Assembly (NCBI RefSeq): GCF_051304405.1
Contig: NZ_JBPPGG010000002.1
Coordinates: forward strand, 620,001 to 684,000
Direction: 5' to 3'
DNA from: Pedomonas sp051304405
Lineage (GTDB): Bacteria > Pseudomonadota > Alphaproteobacteria > Sphingomonadales > Sphingomonadaceae
DNA: 64,000 nucleotides
A model generated the notes under the pieces. That model did not search any database. It had not been told where the DNA came from and was given only the letters and a program-made list of their open reading frames with translations. Below, piece by piece: positions 52,257 through 64,000 of the stretch (position 1 is its first letter; each line of letters opens with the position of its first letter). Made by a program: the position numbers and the translations under genes.

Positions 52257-52742
52257 GTGACACTCGCTCAACATTCTTTCGAACCTGCCATGGACTGGCC
52301 CGAGCCGGGCAAGGAAACCGGTCAGGAGACGCGCTGGACCCTCGACCGTGCGGCGCAAAGGCTGATGGAGGTGGTGACCAGCCACCCCATGTCGACTCCG
52401 GCTGCATTCCGGTTCCGCTGGCGTTCGGGACGCTACGAGATCAACGTGGAGGAGACGGACAGCGCCGTCATCATGCGCCTGACCGGCATCGTGGGCACCG
52501 TGCCCTTCACCAGCGAGGATCCCTCCTCCCGCCGCCGCGTGCTGGATACGCTGCGCCACATGCGCGACCTGTGGCCGTGCGCGGGCCTCACCCTCACGGG
52601 CGGCGAGGTGCGCCTGCGGCGCGAGATTCCCTACACCCGCCCGGTCTCCTTCCGTCAGATGGTCGCCGACGTGACCAGCGCGCTGCTGCCGGTGCAGCCG
52701 GTGATCGAGCTGATCGAGTCGGACCTCTGGCCCGCCGCCTGA
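52257..52742 (+). CDS. hypothetical protein
   Basis: A 161-residue soluble protein with alternating beta and helical segments (FRFRWRSGRYEINVEETDSAVIMRLTGIVG, PSSRRRVLDTLRHMRDLWPCAGLTLTGGEVRL, VSFRQMVADVTSALLPVQPVIELIESDL). No family recognised; the two-strand/helix units might be a type III chaperone-like or YbjN-like fold. GTG at 52257 is chosen; ATG at 52290 is possible and shorter. The upstream CtrA-like site suggests cell-cycle control. Confidence 0.7.
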   Translation: MTLAQHSFEPAMDWPEPGKETGQETRWTLDRAAQRLMEVVTSHPMSTPAAFRFRWRSGRYEINVEETDSAVIMRLTGIVGTVPFTSEDPSSRRRVLDTLRHMRDLWPCAGLTLTGGEVRLRREIPYTRPVSFRQMVADVTSALLPVQPVIELIESDLWPAA

Positions 52743-52859
52743 CGCGCCGTCCCGCCTTCCGGTCCGCTTTCCGGTCCGCCTGATCTTCCGCCCGGGCCTT
52801 TCCGGCGCGGCGGTCGCCACTGGTGCCATGGGCCCGCCTTGGCTAGGCTGGCCGCCATC

Positions 52860-53519
52860 ATGACTCACGCTGCATCTTTCGCCCCTTCGGCCCCTGCCCT
52901 TCGCCCGGTCCGCAGCCTGTGCGTGTTCTGCGGCGCGCGCGCCGGGGACGATCCCGCCCACGCCGCGCTGGCCACGGAAGTGGGCACCCGTCTCGCGCAG
53001 GAGAACATCACCCTCGTCTACGGCGGCGGCGCGCTTGGCCTCATGGGCCTGCTCGCGCGCGCGGCGCTGGCGGCGGGCGGCCGGGTGATCGGGGTCATTC
53101 CCTCCTATCTCGCCACCGTCGAGATCGCCCAGCCGGGGCTGACCGAACTGGTGGTTGTGGACACCCTGCTCCAGCGCAAGCAGACCATGGCCGAGCGGTC
53201 GGACGCCTTCCTCGCCCTGCCCGGCGGCATCGGCACGCTCGACGAGGTGCTGGAGATGATGACCTGGCGGCAGCTGGGCGAGCACGGCAAACCCGTCTGG
53301 CTGCTGGGCCCCAACGGCTACTGGCAGCCGTTCGAGGCGCTGCTGGCCCACATGGTGGCGCAAGGCTTCGGCGACGCCAGCCTCATGGCCGAGGCGGCGG
53401 TGCTGCCGGATCTGGCCGCGCTGATGGCCGCGCTGGGCCAGAGCGGCGGCGCCTCTCCCGCCGGGGAACTTCACCCCGGGGCAAGGCTTCAAGCGGATGG
53501 AGCATTGCAGCGGGACTAG
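52860..53519 (+). CDS. LOG family protein (cytokinin-type phosphoribohydrolase)
   Basis: A 219-residue LOG protein. The signature PGGIGTLDEVLEMMTW (residues about 120-135) is complete, together with the N-terminal SLCVFCGARAGDDPAHAALA and GGGALGLMGLLARAAL. Members remove ribose 5-phosphate from nucleotides. ATG 52860 is chosen over the upstream TTG on family length. It is 117 bases from icd on the same strand. Confidence 0.92.
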   Translation: MTHAASFAPSAPALRPVRSLCVFCGARAGDDPAHAALATEVGTRLAQENITLVYGGGALGLMGLLARAALAAGGRVIGVIPSYLATVEIAQPGLTELVVVDTLLQRKQTMAERSDAFLALPGGIGTLDEVLEMMTWRQLGEHGKPVWLLGPNGYWQPFEALLAHMVAQGFGDASLMAEAAVLPDLAALMAALGQSGGASPAGELHPGARLQADGALQRD

Positions 53520-53636
53520 GAAATTTAGGAGGACGCGGTCCAGCCGGTTGATTTGACCGCACGGCCTGCTACACAACCCTCCAGTATAGTCCGAAAGCGT
53601 CCGCGCCCGCGGAAAGTTGCTGTCCCGGAGGATTTA

Positions 53637-54854
53637 ATGGCTAAGATCAAAGTGAAGAATCCGGTCGTCGAACTCGACGGCGACGAGATGACCCGCATCA
53701 TCTGGAAGTGGATCCGCGAGCGCCTCATCCTGCCGTATCTCGACATCGATCTGAAGTACTACGACCTCTCCGTCCAGAAGCGTGACGAGACCGAGGACCA
53801 GATCACCATCGACGCCGCCAACGCCATCAAGCAGTACGGCGTCGGCGTGAAGTGCGCCACCATCACGCCGGACGAAGCCCGCGTGAAGGAATTCAATCTC
53901 AAGAAGATGTGGAAGTCGCCCAACGGCACCATCCGCAACATTCTGGGCGGCACCGTGTTCCGCGAGCCGATCATCATGAAGAACGTGCCGCGGATCGTCC
54001 CGGGCTGGACCGATCCCATCGTGGTCGGCCGCCACGCCTTCGGCGACCAGTACCGCGCCACCGACTTCCGCGTGCCGGGCGCCGGCAAGCTCACCATGAA
54101 GTGGGTCAGCGAAGACGGCAGCCAGGAGCAGGAGTACGAGGTTTTCAACTTCCCCTCCGCCGGCGTCGCCATGGGCATGTACAACCTGGACGAATCGATC
54201 CGCGACTTCGCCCGCGCCTGCATGAACTACGGCCTGGCGCGCGGCTGGCCGGTGTACCTGTCCACCAAGAACACCATCCTCAAGGCCTATGACGGCCGCT
54301 TCAAGGACCTGTTCCAGGAGGTGTTCGACAACGAGTTCAAGGCCAAGTTCGAGGCGGCCGGCATCACCTACGAGCACCGCCTGATCGACGACATGGTCGC
54401 CTCCGCCCTCAAGTGGAGCGGCAAGTTCGTCTGGGCCTGCAAGAACTACGACGGCGACGTGCAGTCGGATCAGGTGGCGCAGGGATTCGGCTCGCTCGGC
54501 CTGATGACCTCGGTGCTGATGACGCCGGACGGCCAGACCGTGGAGGCCGAGGCCGCCCACGGCACCGTCACCCGCCACTACCGCATGCACCAGCAGGGCA
54601 AGGCGACCTCCACCAACCCGATTGCCTCCATCTTCGCCTGGACCGGTGGCCTCAAGCACCGCGGCAAGCTGGACGGCACCCCGGACGTGGTGGCCTTCGC
54701 CGAGACGCTGGAGCGGGTCTGCATCGAGACCGTCGAGAGCGGCCAGATGACCAAGGACCTCGCCATCCTCGTCGGCCCGGATCAGCCGTGGCTGACCACC
54801 GAGAAGTTCTTCGAGGCGATCGTGGCCAACCTGGAAAAGGCCATGCGCTTCTAA
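53637..54854 (+). CDS. icd: NADP-dependent isocitrate dehydrogenase
   Basis: A 405-residue TCA enzyme of the mitochondrial-like (type II) homodimer class. AKIKVKNPVVELDGDEMTRIIWKWIRE, the isocitrate-binding WKSPNGTIRNILGGTVFREPI, YDGRFKDLFQEVFDNEF and LIDDMVASALKWSGKFVWACKNYDGDV are standard. Makes 2-oxoglutarate, the signal sensed by PII at 36 kb. GGAGG 7 bases before the ATG; terminator at 54933. Confidence 0.97.
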   Translation: MAKIKVKNPVVELDGDEMTRIIWKWIRERLILPYLDIDLKYYDLSVQKRDETEDQITIDAANAIKQYGVGVKCATITPDEARVKEFNLKKMWKSPNGTIRNILGGTVFREPIIMKNVPRIVPGWTDPIVVGRHAFGDQYRATDFRVPGAGKLTMKWVSEDGSQEQEYEVFNFPSAGVAMGMYNLDESIRDFARACMNYGLARGWPVYLSTKNTILKAYDGRFKDLFQEVFDNEFKAKFEAAGITYEHRLIDDMVASALKWSGKFVWACKNYDGDVQSDQVAQGFGSLGLMTSVLMTPDGQTVEAEAAHGTVTRHYRMHQQGKATSTNPIASIFAWTGGLKHRGKLDGTPDVVAFAETLERVCIETVESGQMTKDLAILVGPDQPWLTTEKFFEAIVANLEKAMRF

Positions 54855-54932
54855 GGCGATCTGCCTTCCAGAACAAAGGCCTGGGAAGAAAACCTAAGGT
54901 TTTCTCTCAAGCCGGAAACACCAGTCGGAGAA

Positions 54933-54960
54933 GGGCCGCAGCACTGTTGCGGCCCTTTTT
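54933..54960 (+). terminator. intrinsic terminator after icd
   Basis: GGGCCGCA/TGCGGCCC stem with loop GCACTGT, followed by five T, 78 bases past the icd stop. Confidence 0.9.
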
Positions 54961-55077
54961 CGTGCCCGCCGCCCCCACCGGGGGGATGGCGCATAGGCTC
55001 TTGTCAGCAAAGGCCCGTCCCCGGCATCCTGCCGCCCGTATCGCCCCCAGACCACGTTCCATCGGGAGCCTGCCCCC

Positions 55078-56820
55078 ATGACCACCCCCGCCCATCCCGA
55101 GACCGGCTCCGCTCCCGACGCCGCACCGGCCCACGCCTGGCCCGGCCGCACCTGGGGCCTCGCCCTGCTGGGCGGCCTTGCCGGGCTGGCCCTCCACCTC
55201 ATCGCCGGAACCGGGCCCGGAGGCAGCGCCGGCCCGGACGCCCTGCGCCTTGCCGCCGCCACCTTCCTCGGCGTCAGCGCCATCGCCTTCGGGTTCGTCG
55301 TCGAGCGCGGGCGGCTGGGCTCCAGCCTCGGCTTTGCCGCAGCGGCGGGGCTGGTGGTGGCGCTCACCATCTATTGGGCCGGGGTGCCCGGCGGCGGCGC
55401 GGACGACGGGGCCACCTGGCGCCTCCTGTGCGCCGCGCTGGCGGTGGGCCTTGCCGCGCCGCTGTTCCAGGCCATGCGCGACCGCGCGCCGGGCCAGCCC
55501 CTGTCCTACAGCGCCGCCCATGACCGCGCCTGGGTCAACGCCGTGCTCTGGTGCGCTGTCTGGGTGTTCGCCGGGATCGTCTGGCTGACCGCGATCCTGC
55601 TCGCCGCCCTGTTCGAGCTGATCGACGTCTCGTTCCCTGAAAAGCTGCTGCGCAAGGGCTGGGTCGCCCTGCCCCTGACCGGCGTGGCGCTGGGCGCGGC
55701 GACCGGCCTGCTGCGCGACCGCGAGTCCCTGCTCGGCCTCCTTCAGCGGGCGGCGACGGCCGTGCTGGCCGTGCTCGCGCCGGTGCTGGCACTGGGGCTG
55801 GTGCTGTTCCTGGCCGCCCTGCCGTTCACCGGCCTCGAGCCGCTGTGGCAGGCGACCCGCGCCACCACCCCCATCCTGCTGCTGTGCATCATCGGCGCGC
55901 TCATCCTCGTCAACGCCGTCATCGGCGACGCCCCGGCGCGCGAGGCGCGCCACCCGGCCCTGCGCTGGAGCGTGCCCGCCCTGTGCCTCGCCCTGCTGCC
56001 GCTGGGACTTGTCGCCGCCGTCTCCACCGGCCGCCGCATCCAGCAGCACGGCCTGACGCCCGACCGGCTGTGGGCCGCCGTGTTCGTCGCCATCGCCCTC
56101 GCCTACGGGCTCGCCTACCTGTGGGCGGTGGTGCGGGCCGCCGTGCGCGACCGGGCCGGCCCCGCCCGCCATCTCCGCCCGGCCAACCTGTGGCTGGCCT
56201 TCGGCCTGTGCGGGCTCGCCCTCCTGCTCTCGACGCCGCTGGCGAACTTCGGCGCGCTCTCCGCCCGCCACCAGCTCGCGCGGCTGGAGCGCGGCGCGGT
56301 CACGCCCGAGGCGTTCGACTGGCGCGCCCTGCGCTTCGACTTCGGCCCGGCGGGCATCAAGGCGCTGGAGCGGCTGGCGGCGACGGGCAAGACCCCCGCC
56401 ATCCGCACCGCAGCGGCGGACGCCCTCAAGCGCACCTCGCGCTACGACGTGCCGGACCGCGCCCCGCCGGTGATCGCCGAGGAGCGCCTGACCGTCCTGC
56501 CCGCAGGCGCGGCCCTTCCCCCCGCGCTGCGGGCGCGGCTCGGCCTCCCGGAGGCCTGCGGTCCGGCGGGCCGCTGCGCCGTCGTGCTGACCGGTGACGG
56601 CCGGGAGGCGGTCATCGTCACCGCCGACTGGGTGAGCGTCTGGCGCGAGGCGGACGGGGTCTGGCGGACCGAGCAACCGGCCACCCGCTCGCCCTCGGAC
56701 TATGCCGCCGAGGCGCAGCGGCGGCGGCAGGCGCTGGACGCCGGTGCGGTCGAGATCCGCACTGTGACGCGCCGTCAGGTGTTTGTGGGGGGAGAGCCGC
56801 ACGGCGCGGCTTTCGAGTAG
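55078..56820 (+). CDS. DUF4153 multi-pass membrane protein
   Basis: A 580-residue inner-membrane protein. About ten hydrophobic helices run from 24 to 380 (for example LLGGLAGLALHLIAG, AVWVFAGIVWLTAILLAALFELI), then a soluble C-terminal region of about 190 residues. The membrane part matches DUF4153, a family without assigned function. The first 22 residues are an Ala/Pro/Thr tail. It stands alone downstream of the icd terminator. Confidence 0.85.
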   Translation: MTTPAHPETGSAPDAAPAHAWPGRTWGLALLGGLAGLALHLIAGTGPGGSAGPDALRLAAATFLGVSAIAFGFVVERGRLGSSLGFAAAAGLVVALTIYWAGVPGGGADDGATWRLLCAALAVGLAAPLFQAMRDRAPGQPLSYSAAHDRAWVNAVLWCAVWVFAGIVWLTAILLAALFELIDVSFPEKLLRKGWVALPLTGVALGAATGLLRDRESLLGLLQRAATAVLAVLAPVLALGLVLFLAALPFTGLEPLWQATRATTPILLLCIIGALILVNAVIGDAPAREARHPALRWSVPALCLALLPLGLVAAVSTGRRIQQHGLTPDRLWAAVFVAIALAYGLAYLWAVVRAAVRDRAGPARHLRPANLWLAFGLCGLALLLSTPLANFGALSARHQLARLERGAVTPEAFDWRALRFDFGPAGIKALERLAATGKTPAIRTAAADALKRTSRYDVPDRAPPVIAEERLTVLPAGAALPPALRARLGLPEACGPAGRCAVVLTGDGREAVIVTADWVSVWREADGVWRTEQPATRSPSDYAAEAQRRRQALDAGAVEIRTVTRRQVFVGGEPHGAAFE

Positions 56821-56887
56821 GCAGGCGCGCAAGGCGGGCGCGCAAGGCGGGCGCGCGAAGGGGCCGGGCAAACGCCGCCCGCAGGCG

Positions 56888-57148
56888 TCAGTATGGGCGC
56901 AGGTTGCTGCCGCCCCGGCGGCGGTTGAACCAGCGCCGCAGCGGCGCGCGGATCAGCGCGAAGGCGACCCACGCCAGGGCGAACGCCACCGACAGCACCG
57001 CCAGCCAGATCGCCAGCGAGGCGAGCAGGATCAGCATTGCCACCGCGCTCGCCGCCATCAGCAGGCGCGACAGGCGGCTCTGCGGCTTCCAGCTGTAGGT
57101 CCGGTCCGCGCCATCGCGGGTCAGGGTGATTTCATAGCCGTCGGTCAT
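56888..57148 (-). CDS. hypothetical two-helix membrane protein
   Basis: An 86-residue protein. MTDGYEITLTRDGADRTYSW is a soluble lead; two helices follow (LLMAASAVAMLILLASLAIW, VLSVAFALAWVAFALI) and a basic end RRWFNRRRGG. No family recognised. It is convergent with the DUF4153 gene. Confidence 0.7.
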   Translation of the reverse strand: MTDGYEITLTRDGADRTYSWKPQSRLSRLLMAASAVAMLILLASLAIWLAVLSVAFALAWVAFALIRAPLRRWFNRRRGGSNLRPY

Positions 57149-57252
57149 GCCCCCAATGTAAGGATCTTGCGCCCGCCCGCAACCGCTCCGGCAGCGCATC
57201 GAGACGACCCGACGGAATTTCCCGCCCGCTGTCCCTGGGGACAAGGCCACGC

Positions 57253-57275
57253 TTATCCACAGTTTCTGTGGATAA
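57253..57275. promoter_or_regulatory. inverted pair of perfect DnaA boxes
   Basis: TTATCCACA at 57253-57261 and its complement TGTGGATAA at 57267-57275 form a 10-bp palindrome with a 3-base spacer. These are the highest-affinity DnaA boxes. It lies in the 289-base gap 57149-57437 next to a weak -10-like TATATT (57281-57286). Confidence 0.75.
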
Positions 57276-57353
57276 CGCTGTATATTCTGCATGCACAACG
57301 GTCTTTTGCCGTTGATTTTATTGGTGTTTCAGCGTTTTGCCGAAAAAAGCGGC

Positions 57354-57388
57354 ACGAAAAACGGGCGGGAGCCGCCGGCCCCCGCCCG
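57354..57388 (-). terminator. intrinsic terminator of the PafA-like gene
   Basis: ACGGGCGGG/CCCGCCCGT stem; the minus strand continues TTTTTCGTGCC. 50 bases past the stop. Confidence 0.85.
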
Positions 57389-57437
57389 TCCATCCGAGGG
57401 GGCCTGCCGCCCCCTCGCCTGTCCCGTGTCTGTTGCC

Positions 57438-59195
57438 TTACGGCTTCGCCACCGCCGGGCACGGACCGGTGCCGAAATCGCCCAGGTCGAGGCAGCGGCC
57501 GTCCAGTTCCCCGTCCGGCTGGATGCCGAGCACGTGGGCCAGCGTCGGTGCAATGTCCACGGTGCGGATGGGCAGCGGCCGCTCCTCCGGCGTCACGCCC
57601 GGCCACCAGAACAGGATCGGCACGCGGCGGTCATAGCTCCAGGCGGTGCCGTGGCCGGAGATGTAGTAGTTGACCTTCGGCGTCTTGATCTGGAGGTAGG
57701 GCTTGAACGTCACCGTCAGGTCGGCGATGCGATCCGGCGCGGCGCTGAGGGCCTGACGCTCCTGCAGGGTGAGTTCGTCCGGCAACTTGGTCGGGTCGAC
57801 CGGCGTGTTCACCAGCGTTTCCTTGTCAAACACGGCCACCACTTCCGGGCGCTGGCGCAGCAGCGGCATCGCCGCCTGGAGAACCGTCTGCCGGAATTCC
57901 GCCGAGGGCGTGCGGCCGTTGCGGTCCACCACCCACAGCTGGTCGATGCCGGAGGCATAGATCGGGTCGAAATCCAGCCCCAGTTGCGTGCGCAGAGCGC
58001 TGTTCAGGTCCGCGGCAAAAGCGATAGGGTCAACGCGGCCGGCCTCGGGCAGGCCCTGCGTGTGCAGCCGCTCGGGCACGTCGATGCCGCCATGGTCGGC
58101 CGAGAGCACCACCAGGAACGGCACGCCGAGCTGTTCGAGATCGCTCAGGAACCGGCCAAGCTGCCGGTCGAGCCGGGCCTGCTGGTCACACATCTCCGGC
58201 CCCTGCGTGCCGTAGCGGTGGCCAACGTAGTCGTTGCCCGAAAGGCTGATCGCCAGCAGGTCCGGGGCCTCGCCCTGCCCCAGCTTGAAGGTGCGGATCA
58301 GCTCCCGCGCGCCGTCGAGCGTCAGCTCGTCCATGAACGGCGACCACATGAACTGGTCCTTGACGAAGGTGGGGCTCTTCACGTCCCACGCCACGGGCGG
58401 CAACTGCGAGCGCCAGGGCGTGCCGTTGATCACCCAGTCGCGCTCCAGCGCCTTGCAGCTGGGCTCCGCGTAGGTCCACACCGGCGGGGTGTTCTTCCAG
58501 TACTCCTGAATGCGCTTGTTGAGCGCCGCCATCGGAGCCAGCGCCTTCTCGCCCGACTGACCCGCCGGAACGAAGGTGGTGAAGCCATGGCCCGGCGCCA
58601 GCCAGAACTCGCCATCGGCCTTGTGGCCGCCCATGTTGATCGCGCCGCGGTCCTTGCCGGAGACCGCAAACACCCGGCTCTTGGGCGATTGCGCCTTCAG
58701 CCAGTCGCCAAGCGTCAAGACCCGCAGCTTCTTCGGGCTGCGGCCTTCGGTCGGGTCCGCCTTGGGATCGTGCGCCGGGCGCATGTCCGTGTCCTCAAGG
58801 CAGTAAACCTCCCGGCCCAGCGCCGGGTCGAAATAGTCGTTGCCGACAATGCCGGTGGTGCGCGGATGATGACCCGTCAGCAGCGTCGAGTGGCCCGGGC
58901 AGGTCTCGGTGCCGCCGTGCGTCTGGTAGCCGTTGGCATAGGTGATGCCCTCGTTGCCCAGCCGCTTGAGGCCGCCCGTATAACGGCCACGCCAGCCGCC
59001 AAACAGATTGGCGCTGAACTGGTCAACGGAAATGGCCACGATCAGCCTGGGGCGCTCCCCCTTCTGCACGGCCGGGGCAGCCGAAACCGCCGCCTCTCCC
59101 GCCGCCTGCTCCACAGCCGAAGCCGGCCCCGCACAGGCAAGCGCAACCACGCCCGCCGCCGCCAATACCATCTGCTTGAACGCTGAATGCCCCAT
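57438..59195 (-). CDS. alkaline phosphatase (PafA-type), exported
   Basis: A 585-residue phosphomonoesterase/phosphodiesterase with a signal peptide (about 1-28). Zinc-site Asp58 (SVDQF), the nucleophilic Thr96 (GGTETCPGHSTLLTG), ISLSGNDYVGHRYG, LSADHGGIDVP and YYISGHGTAWSYD make up the metal ligands. Thr at the nucleophile is as in the high-affinity PafA enzymes, which release phosphate from organic sources independently of phosphate starvation. The start at 59195 is upstream of the signal peptide. A paired hairpin element lies upstream. Confidence 0.93.
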   Translation of the reverse strand: MGHSAFKQMVLAAAGVVALACAGPASAVEQAAGEAAVSAAPAVQKGERPRLIVAISVDQFSANLFGGWRGRYTGGLKRLGNEGITYANGYQTHGGTETCPGHSTLLTGHHPRTTGIVGNDYFDPALGREVYCLEDTDMRPAHDPKADPTEGRSPKKLRVLTLGDWLKAQSPKSRVFAVSGKDRGAINMGGHKADGEFWLAPGHGFTTFVPAGQSGEKALAPMAALNKRIQEYWKNTPPVWTYAEPSCKALERDWVINGTPWRSQLPPVAWDVKSPTFVKDQFMWSPFMDELTLDGARELIRTFKLGQGEAPDLLAISLSGNDYVGHRYGTQGPEMCDQQARLDRQLGRFLSDLEQLGVPFLVVLSADHGGIDVPERLHTQGLPEAGRVDPIAFAADLNSALRTQLGLDFDPIYASGIDQLWVVDRNGRTPSAEFRQTVLQAAMPLLRQRPEVVAVFDKETLVNTPVDPTKLPDELTLQERQALSAAPDRIADLTVTFKPYLQIKTPKVNYYISGHGTAWSYDRRVPILFWWPGVTPEERPLPIRTVDIAPTLAHVLGIQPDGELDGRCLDLGDFGTGPCPAVAKP

Positions 59196-59391
59196 GCTGA
59201 ACTGCCTTCTTACAAGACCTCACAAAAACACCAAAAGACGGCCCCCCGGACGTCCCCTGCACCCGGTCTCTCCGCTTCTTGTTGCAGGAATAATACAATG
59301 CCGTGACACCAGCGCGAGGGCCAAACGCCACGCTCGGGGCGTTTTTTTTGAACAACTTTCGTGATTTTCGTGATTTTCGGGGGGCCATGAT

Positions 59392-59610
59392 TGCAGGAGG
59401 GTCTCGGACCCTCCTGCACCTCCCATTCCCTCATCGGGACGCACCCGGTCGTTCCGGCGCATCCACGGGAGAACGGGCACGGCCCCATTATTTGGGCCAT
59501 CTGCCAGGAGAACGCCGGAAACACGGCCCGATCATTTGAACCGCCTGTCAGGAGGGCGCCGGGAACACGGCCCGACAAACAGATGGGAGCGCGAGGGGCA
59601 AGCCCCTCGC
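59392..59610. repeat. paired-hairpin intergenic element, copy 3
   Basis: Left hairpin 59392-59418 (TGCAGGAGGGTC/GACCCTCCTGCA, then CCTCCCATTC) and right hairpin 59591-59610 (preceded by GATGGGAGC; GCGAGGGGC/GCCCCTCGC), 219 bp apart end to end. The interior includes GCCGGGAACACGGCC at 59550-59566 and a variant at 59515. The rest of the gap 59196-59742 holds no gene. Confidence 0.85.
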
Positions 59611-59742
59611 ATCATCCATCAAATTGAAAACAACAAGTTGAAAACAACCCGCCCTCGGCATGGGCGGGGTGCCGGGGCAGATGGTTCTACCCCGGCGATT
59701 TCCCGAGCGGTCTGGCCAGGCGATCTGGCCGAGCGGTCTGGA

Positions 59743-62415
<2,673 letters not shown>

Positions 62416-62554
62416 GCCTTTCGCCTCTTTGTCTCGTTGCGAGCCCGGGGCCTGCCCCGGGTCTTTTGTCAATCCGCGCCTGACTTAAGCCGTATGCGCC
62501 CCGGTGAAAAGAGGGATACGCACTTGCCGCGCCCTTTGCCGCGCTGCGAAGACA

Positions 62555-62606
62555 GGGAACCGGGCGGCAAACCGGGCAGGAGATCGGGCGGGGAACCGGG
62601 CAGGAA
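62555..62606. repeat. GGGAACCGGGCRG tandem repeat
   Basis: Four 12-14-base units (GGGAACCGGGCGGC, AAACCGGGCAGG, AGATCGGGCGGG, GAACCGGGCAGG). They lie in the gap 62416-62738 between alaS and recA. Nothing else is seen in that gap. Confidence 0.55.
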
Positions 62607-62738
62607 AAGGCCGGGCGCTTCCCTGTTCGTCACACGGAAACGCCCGGCCACATGGCACAGACTTTCTGCGATCGGTCCTCGACAGCGTGGACAGCGTGCC
62701 GCCCTGATCCGCCCGCTGCCGCCTGCCGCCTGCCGTCC

Positions 62739-63803
<1,065 letters not shown>

Positions 63804-63854
63804 TTCTTTTCTCCCGCATAGAGGCACAGAGCGTCGAACGCAACGGAAGGCTTT

Positions 63855-63869
63855 GTACCTGTTTTGTTC
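63855..63869 (-). promoter_or_regulatory. candidate LexA box of recA
   Basis: The minus strand reads GAACAAAACAGGTAC, GAAC-N7-GTAC with one mismatch in the second half. It shares GAACAAAAC with the perfect box at 50059 and lies in the recA promoter region, 52 bases before the ATG. Confidence 0.55.
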
Positions 63870-63948
63870 TCGATTGCAAGCTTGGCCGCCAACCCCTTGA
63901 TTCGATTGGGCCGGACCGGGGCGCGAGGGGATCTCTCCCCTGCCCGCC

Positions 63949-64000
63949 TCAGCCGTTGAGCTGGTTGCTTGATTCGTGGTGCGCGGGCTTGCGGCCGATG
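63949..64000 (-). CDS. 3' end of an unidentified gene
   Basis: A minus-strand frame reaches the window edge and ends with IGRKPAHHESSNQLNG and a TGA at 63949-63951. Only 16 residues are visible, too few to identify a family. The 97 bases between it and the recA SOS box show nothing else. Confidence 0.3.
   Translation of the reverse strand, partial: IGRKPAHHESSNQLNG

Noticed and set aside
57240..57290. Chromosomal origin of replication at the DnaA-box palindrome.
   Set aside because: Only two boxes, no AT-rich unwinding element and no dnaA, hemE or parA genes next to it.

Overview
The window is chromosomal DNA from a high-GC alphaproteobacterium. The evidence is a PopZ polar organiser, a usg gene, a class I fumarase, a monomer-type NADP isocitrate dehydrogenase, LexA-type boxes of the alphaproteobacterial GAAC-N7-GAAC form, and genes resembling those of Sphingomonadales and Rhodospirillales. 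The tRNA-His still encodes G-1 opposite C73, which as I recall was lost in the Rhizobiales/Rhodobacterales/Caulobacterales clade, so Sphingomonadales or Rhodospirillales is the better guess. There is no rRNA operon, CRISPR array, transposase or prophage. Most of the window is housekeeping and metabolic DNA with short intergenic gaps that carry the more unusual signals.

Layout. 1-8.8 kb: aldolase tail, cytochrome b561, DUF486 protein, crotonase, S9 peptidase, popZ, tolC-like gene, pcm, two SnoaL-like proteins and tRNA-Cys. 9-14.1 kb: NylB-like serine hydrolase, then a YdeP-type molybdopterin oxidoreductase with fdhD. 14.5-23 kb: UDP-glucose dehydrogenase, FAD amine oxidase, class I fumarase, and an M28 peptidase-aguA-aguB operon for agmatine to putrescine. 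23-32 kb: usg, a small protein, ferredoxin-NADP reductase, then an iron-uptake block (siderophore receptor, Sel1 protein, TonB, PiuC hydroxylase) sharing a candidate Fur box, and a DUF389 membrane protein. 32-39 kb: a lone PEP-CTERM protein behind a sigma-54 promoter, tRNA-His, HIT protein, a possible toxin-like micro-ORF, a sugar/choline nucleotidyltransferase, glnB-glnA behind a second sigma-54 promoter, and a TorF-type porin. 39.5-49 kb: a candidate sRNA, a protein with FliM-like peptides, parE, a 2OG oxygenase, an antitoxin with a broken toxin, acyl-CoA dehydrogenase, Sua5 and an acyl-CoA ligase. 49-64 kb: CYTH and Nudix genes, an SOS-box-controlled small membrane protein, psd-pssA, a LOG-type protein, icd, a DUF4153 protein, PafA-like phosphatase, alaS and recA.

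How it works together. Nitrogen assimilation (PII and glutamine synthetase) and the PEP-CTERM surface protein both appear to depend on RpoN. Iron supply is a classic receptor/TonB/PiuC set. Phospholipid head-group synthesis (psd-pssA) lies beside a gene that looks LexA-controlled, as recA does at the far end. The most noteworthy items are (1) the SOS-box small membrane protein at 50.1 kb, (2) a micro-ORF resembling holin-like type I toxins, with a decayed copy and a shared bidirectional terminator at 34.9-35.1 kb, (3) a dispersed family of perfect hairpins, three pairs of which form 185-219 bp inverted-repeat elements at gene 3' ends, and (4) a terminator-defined sRNA candidate under TTGCA-N-TGCA operators at 39.6 kb.
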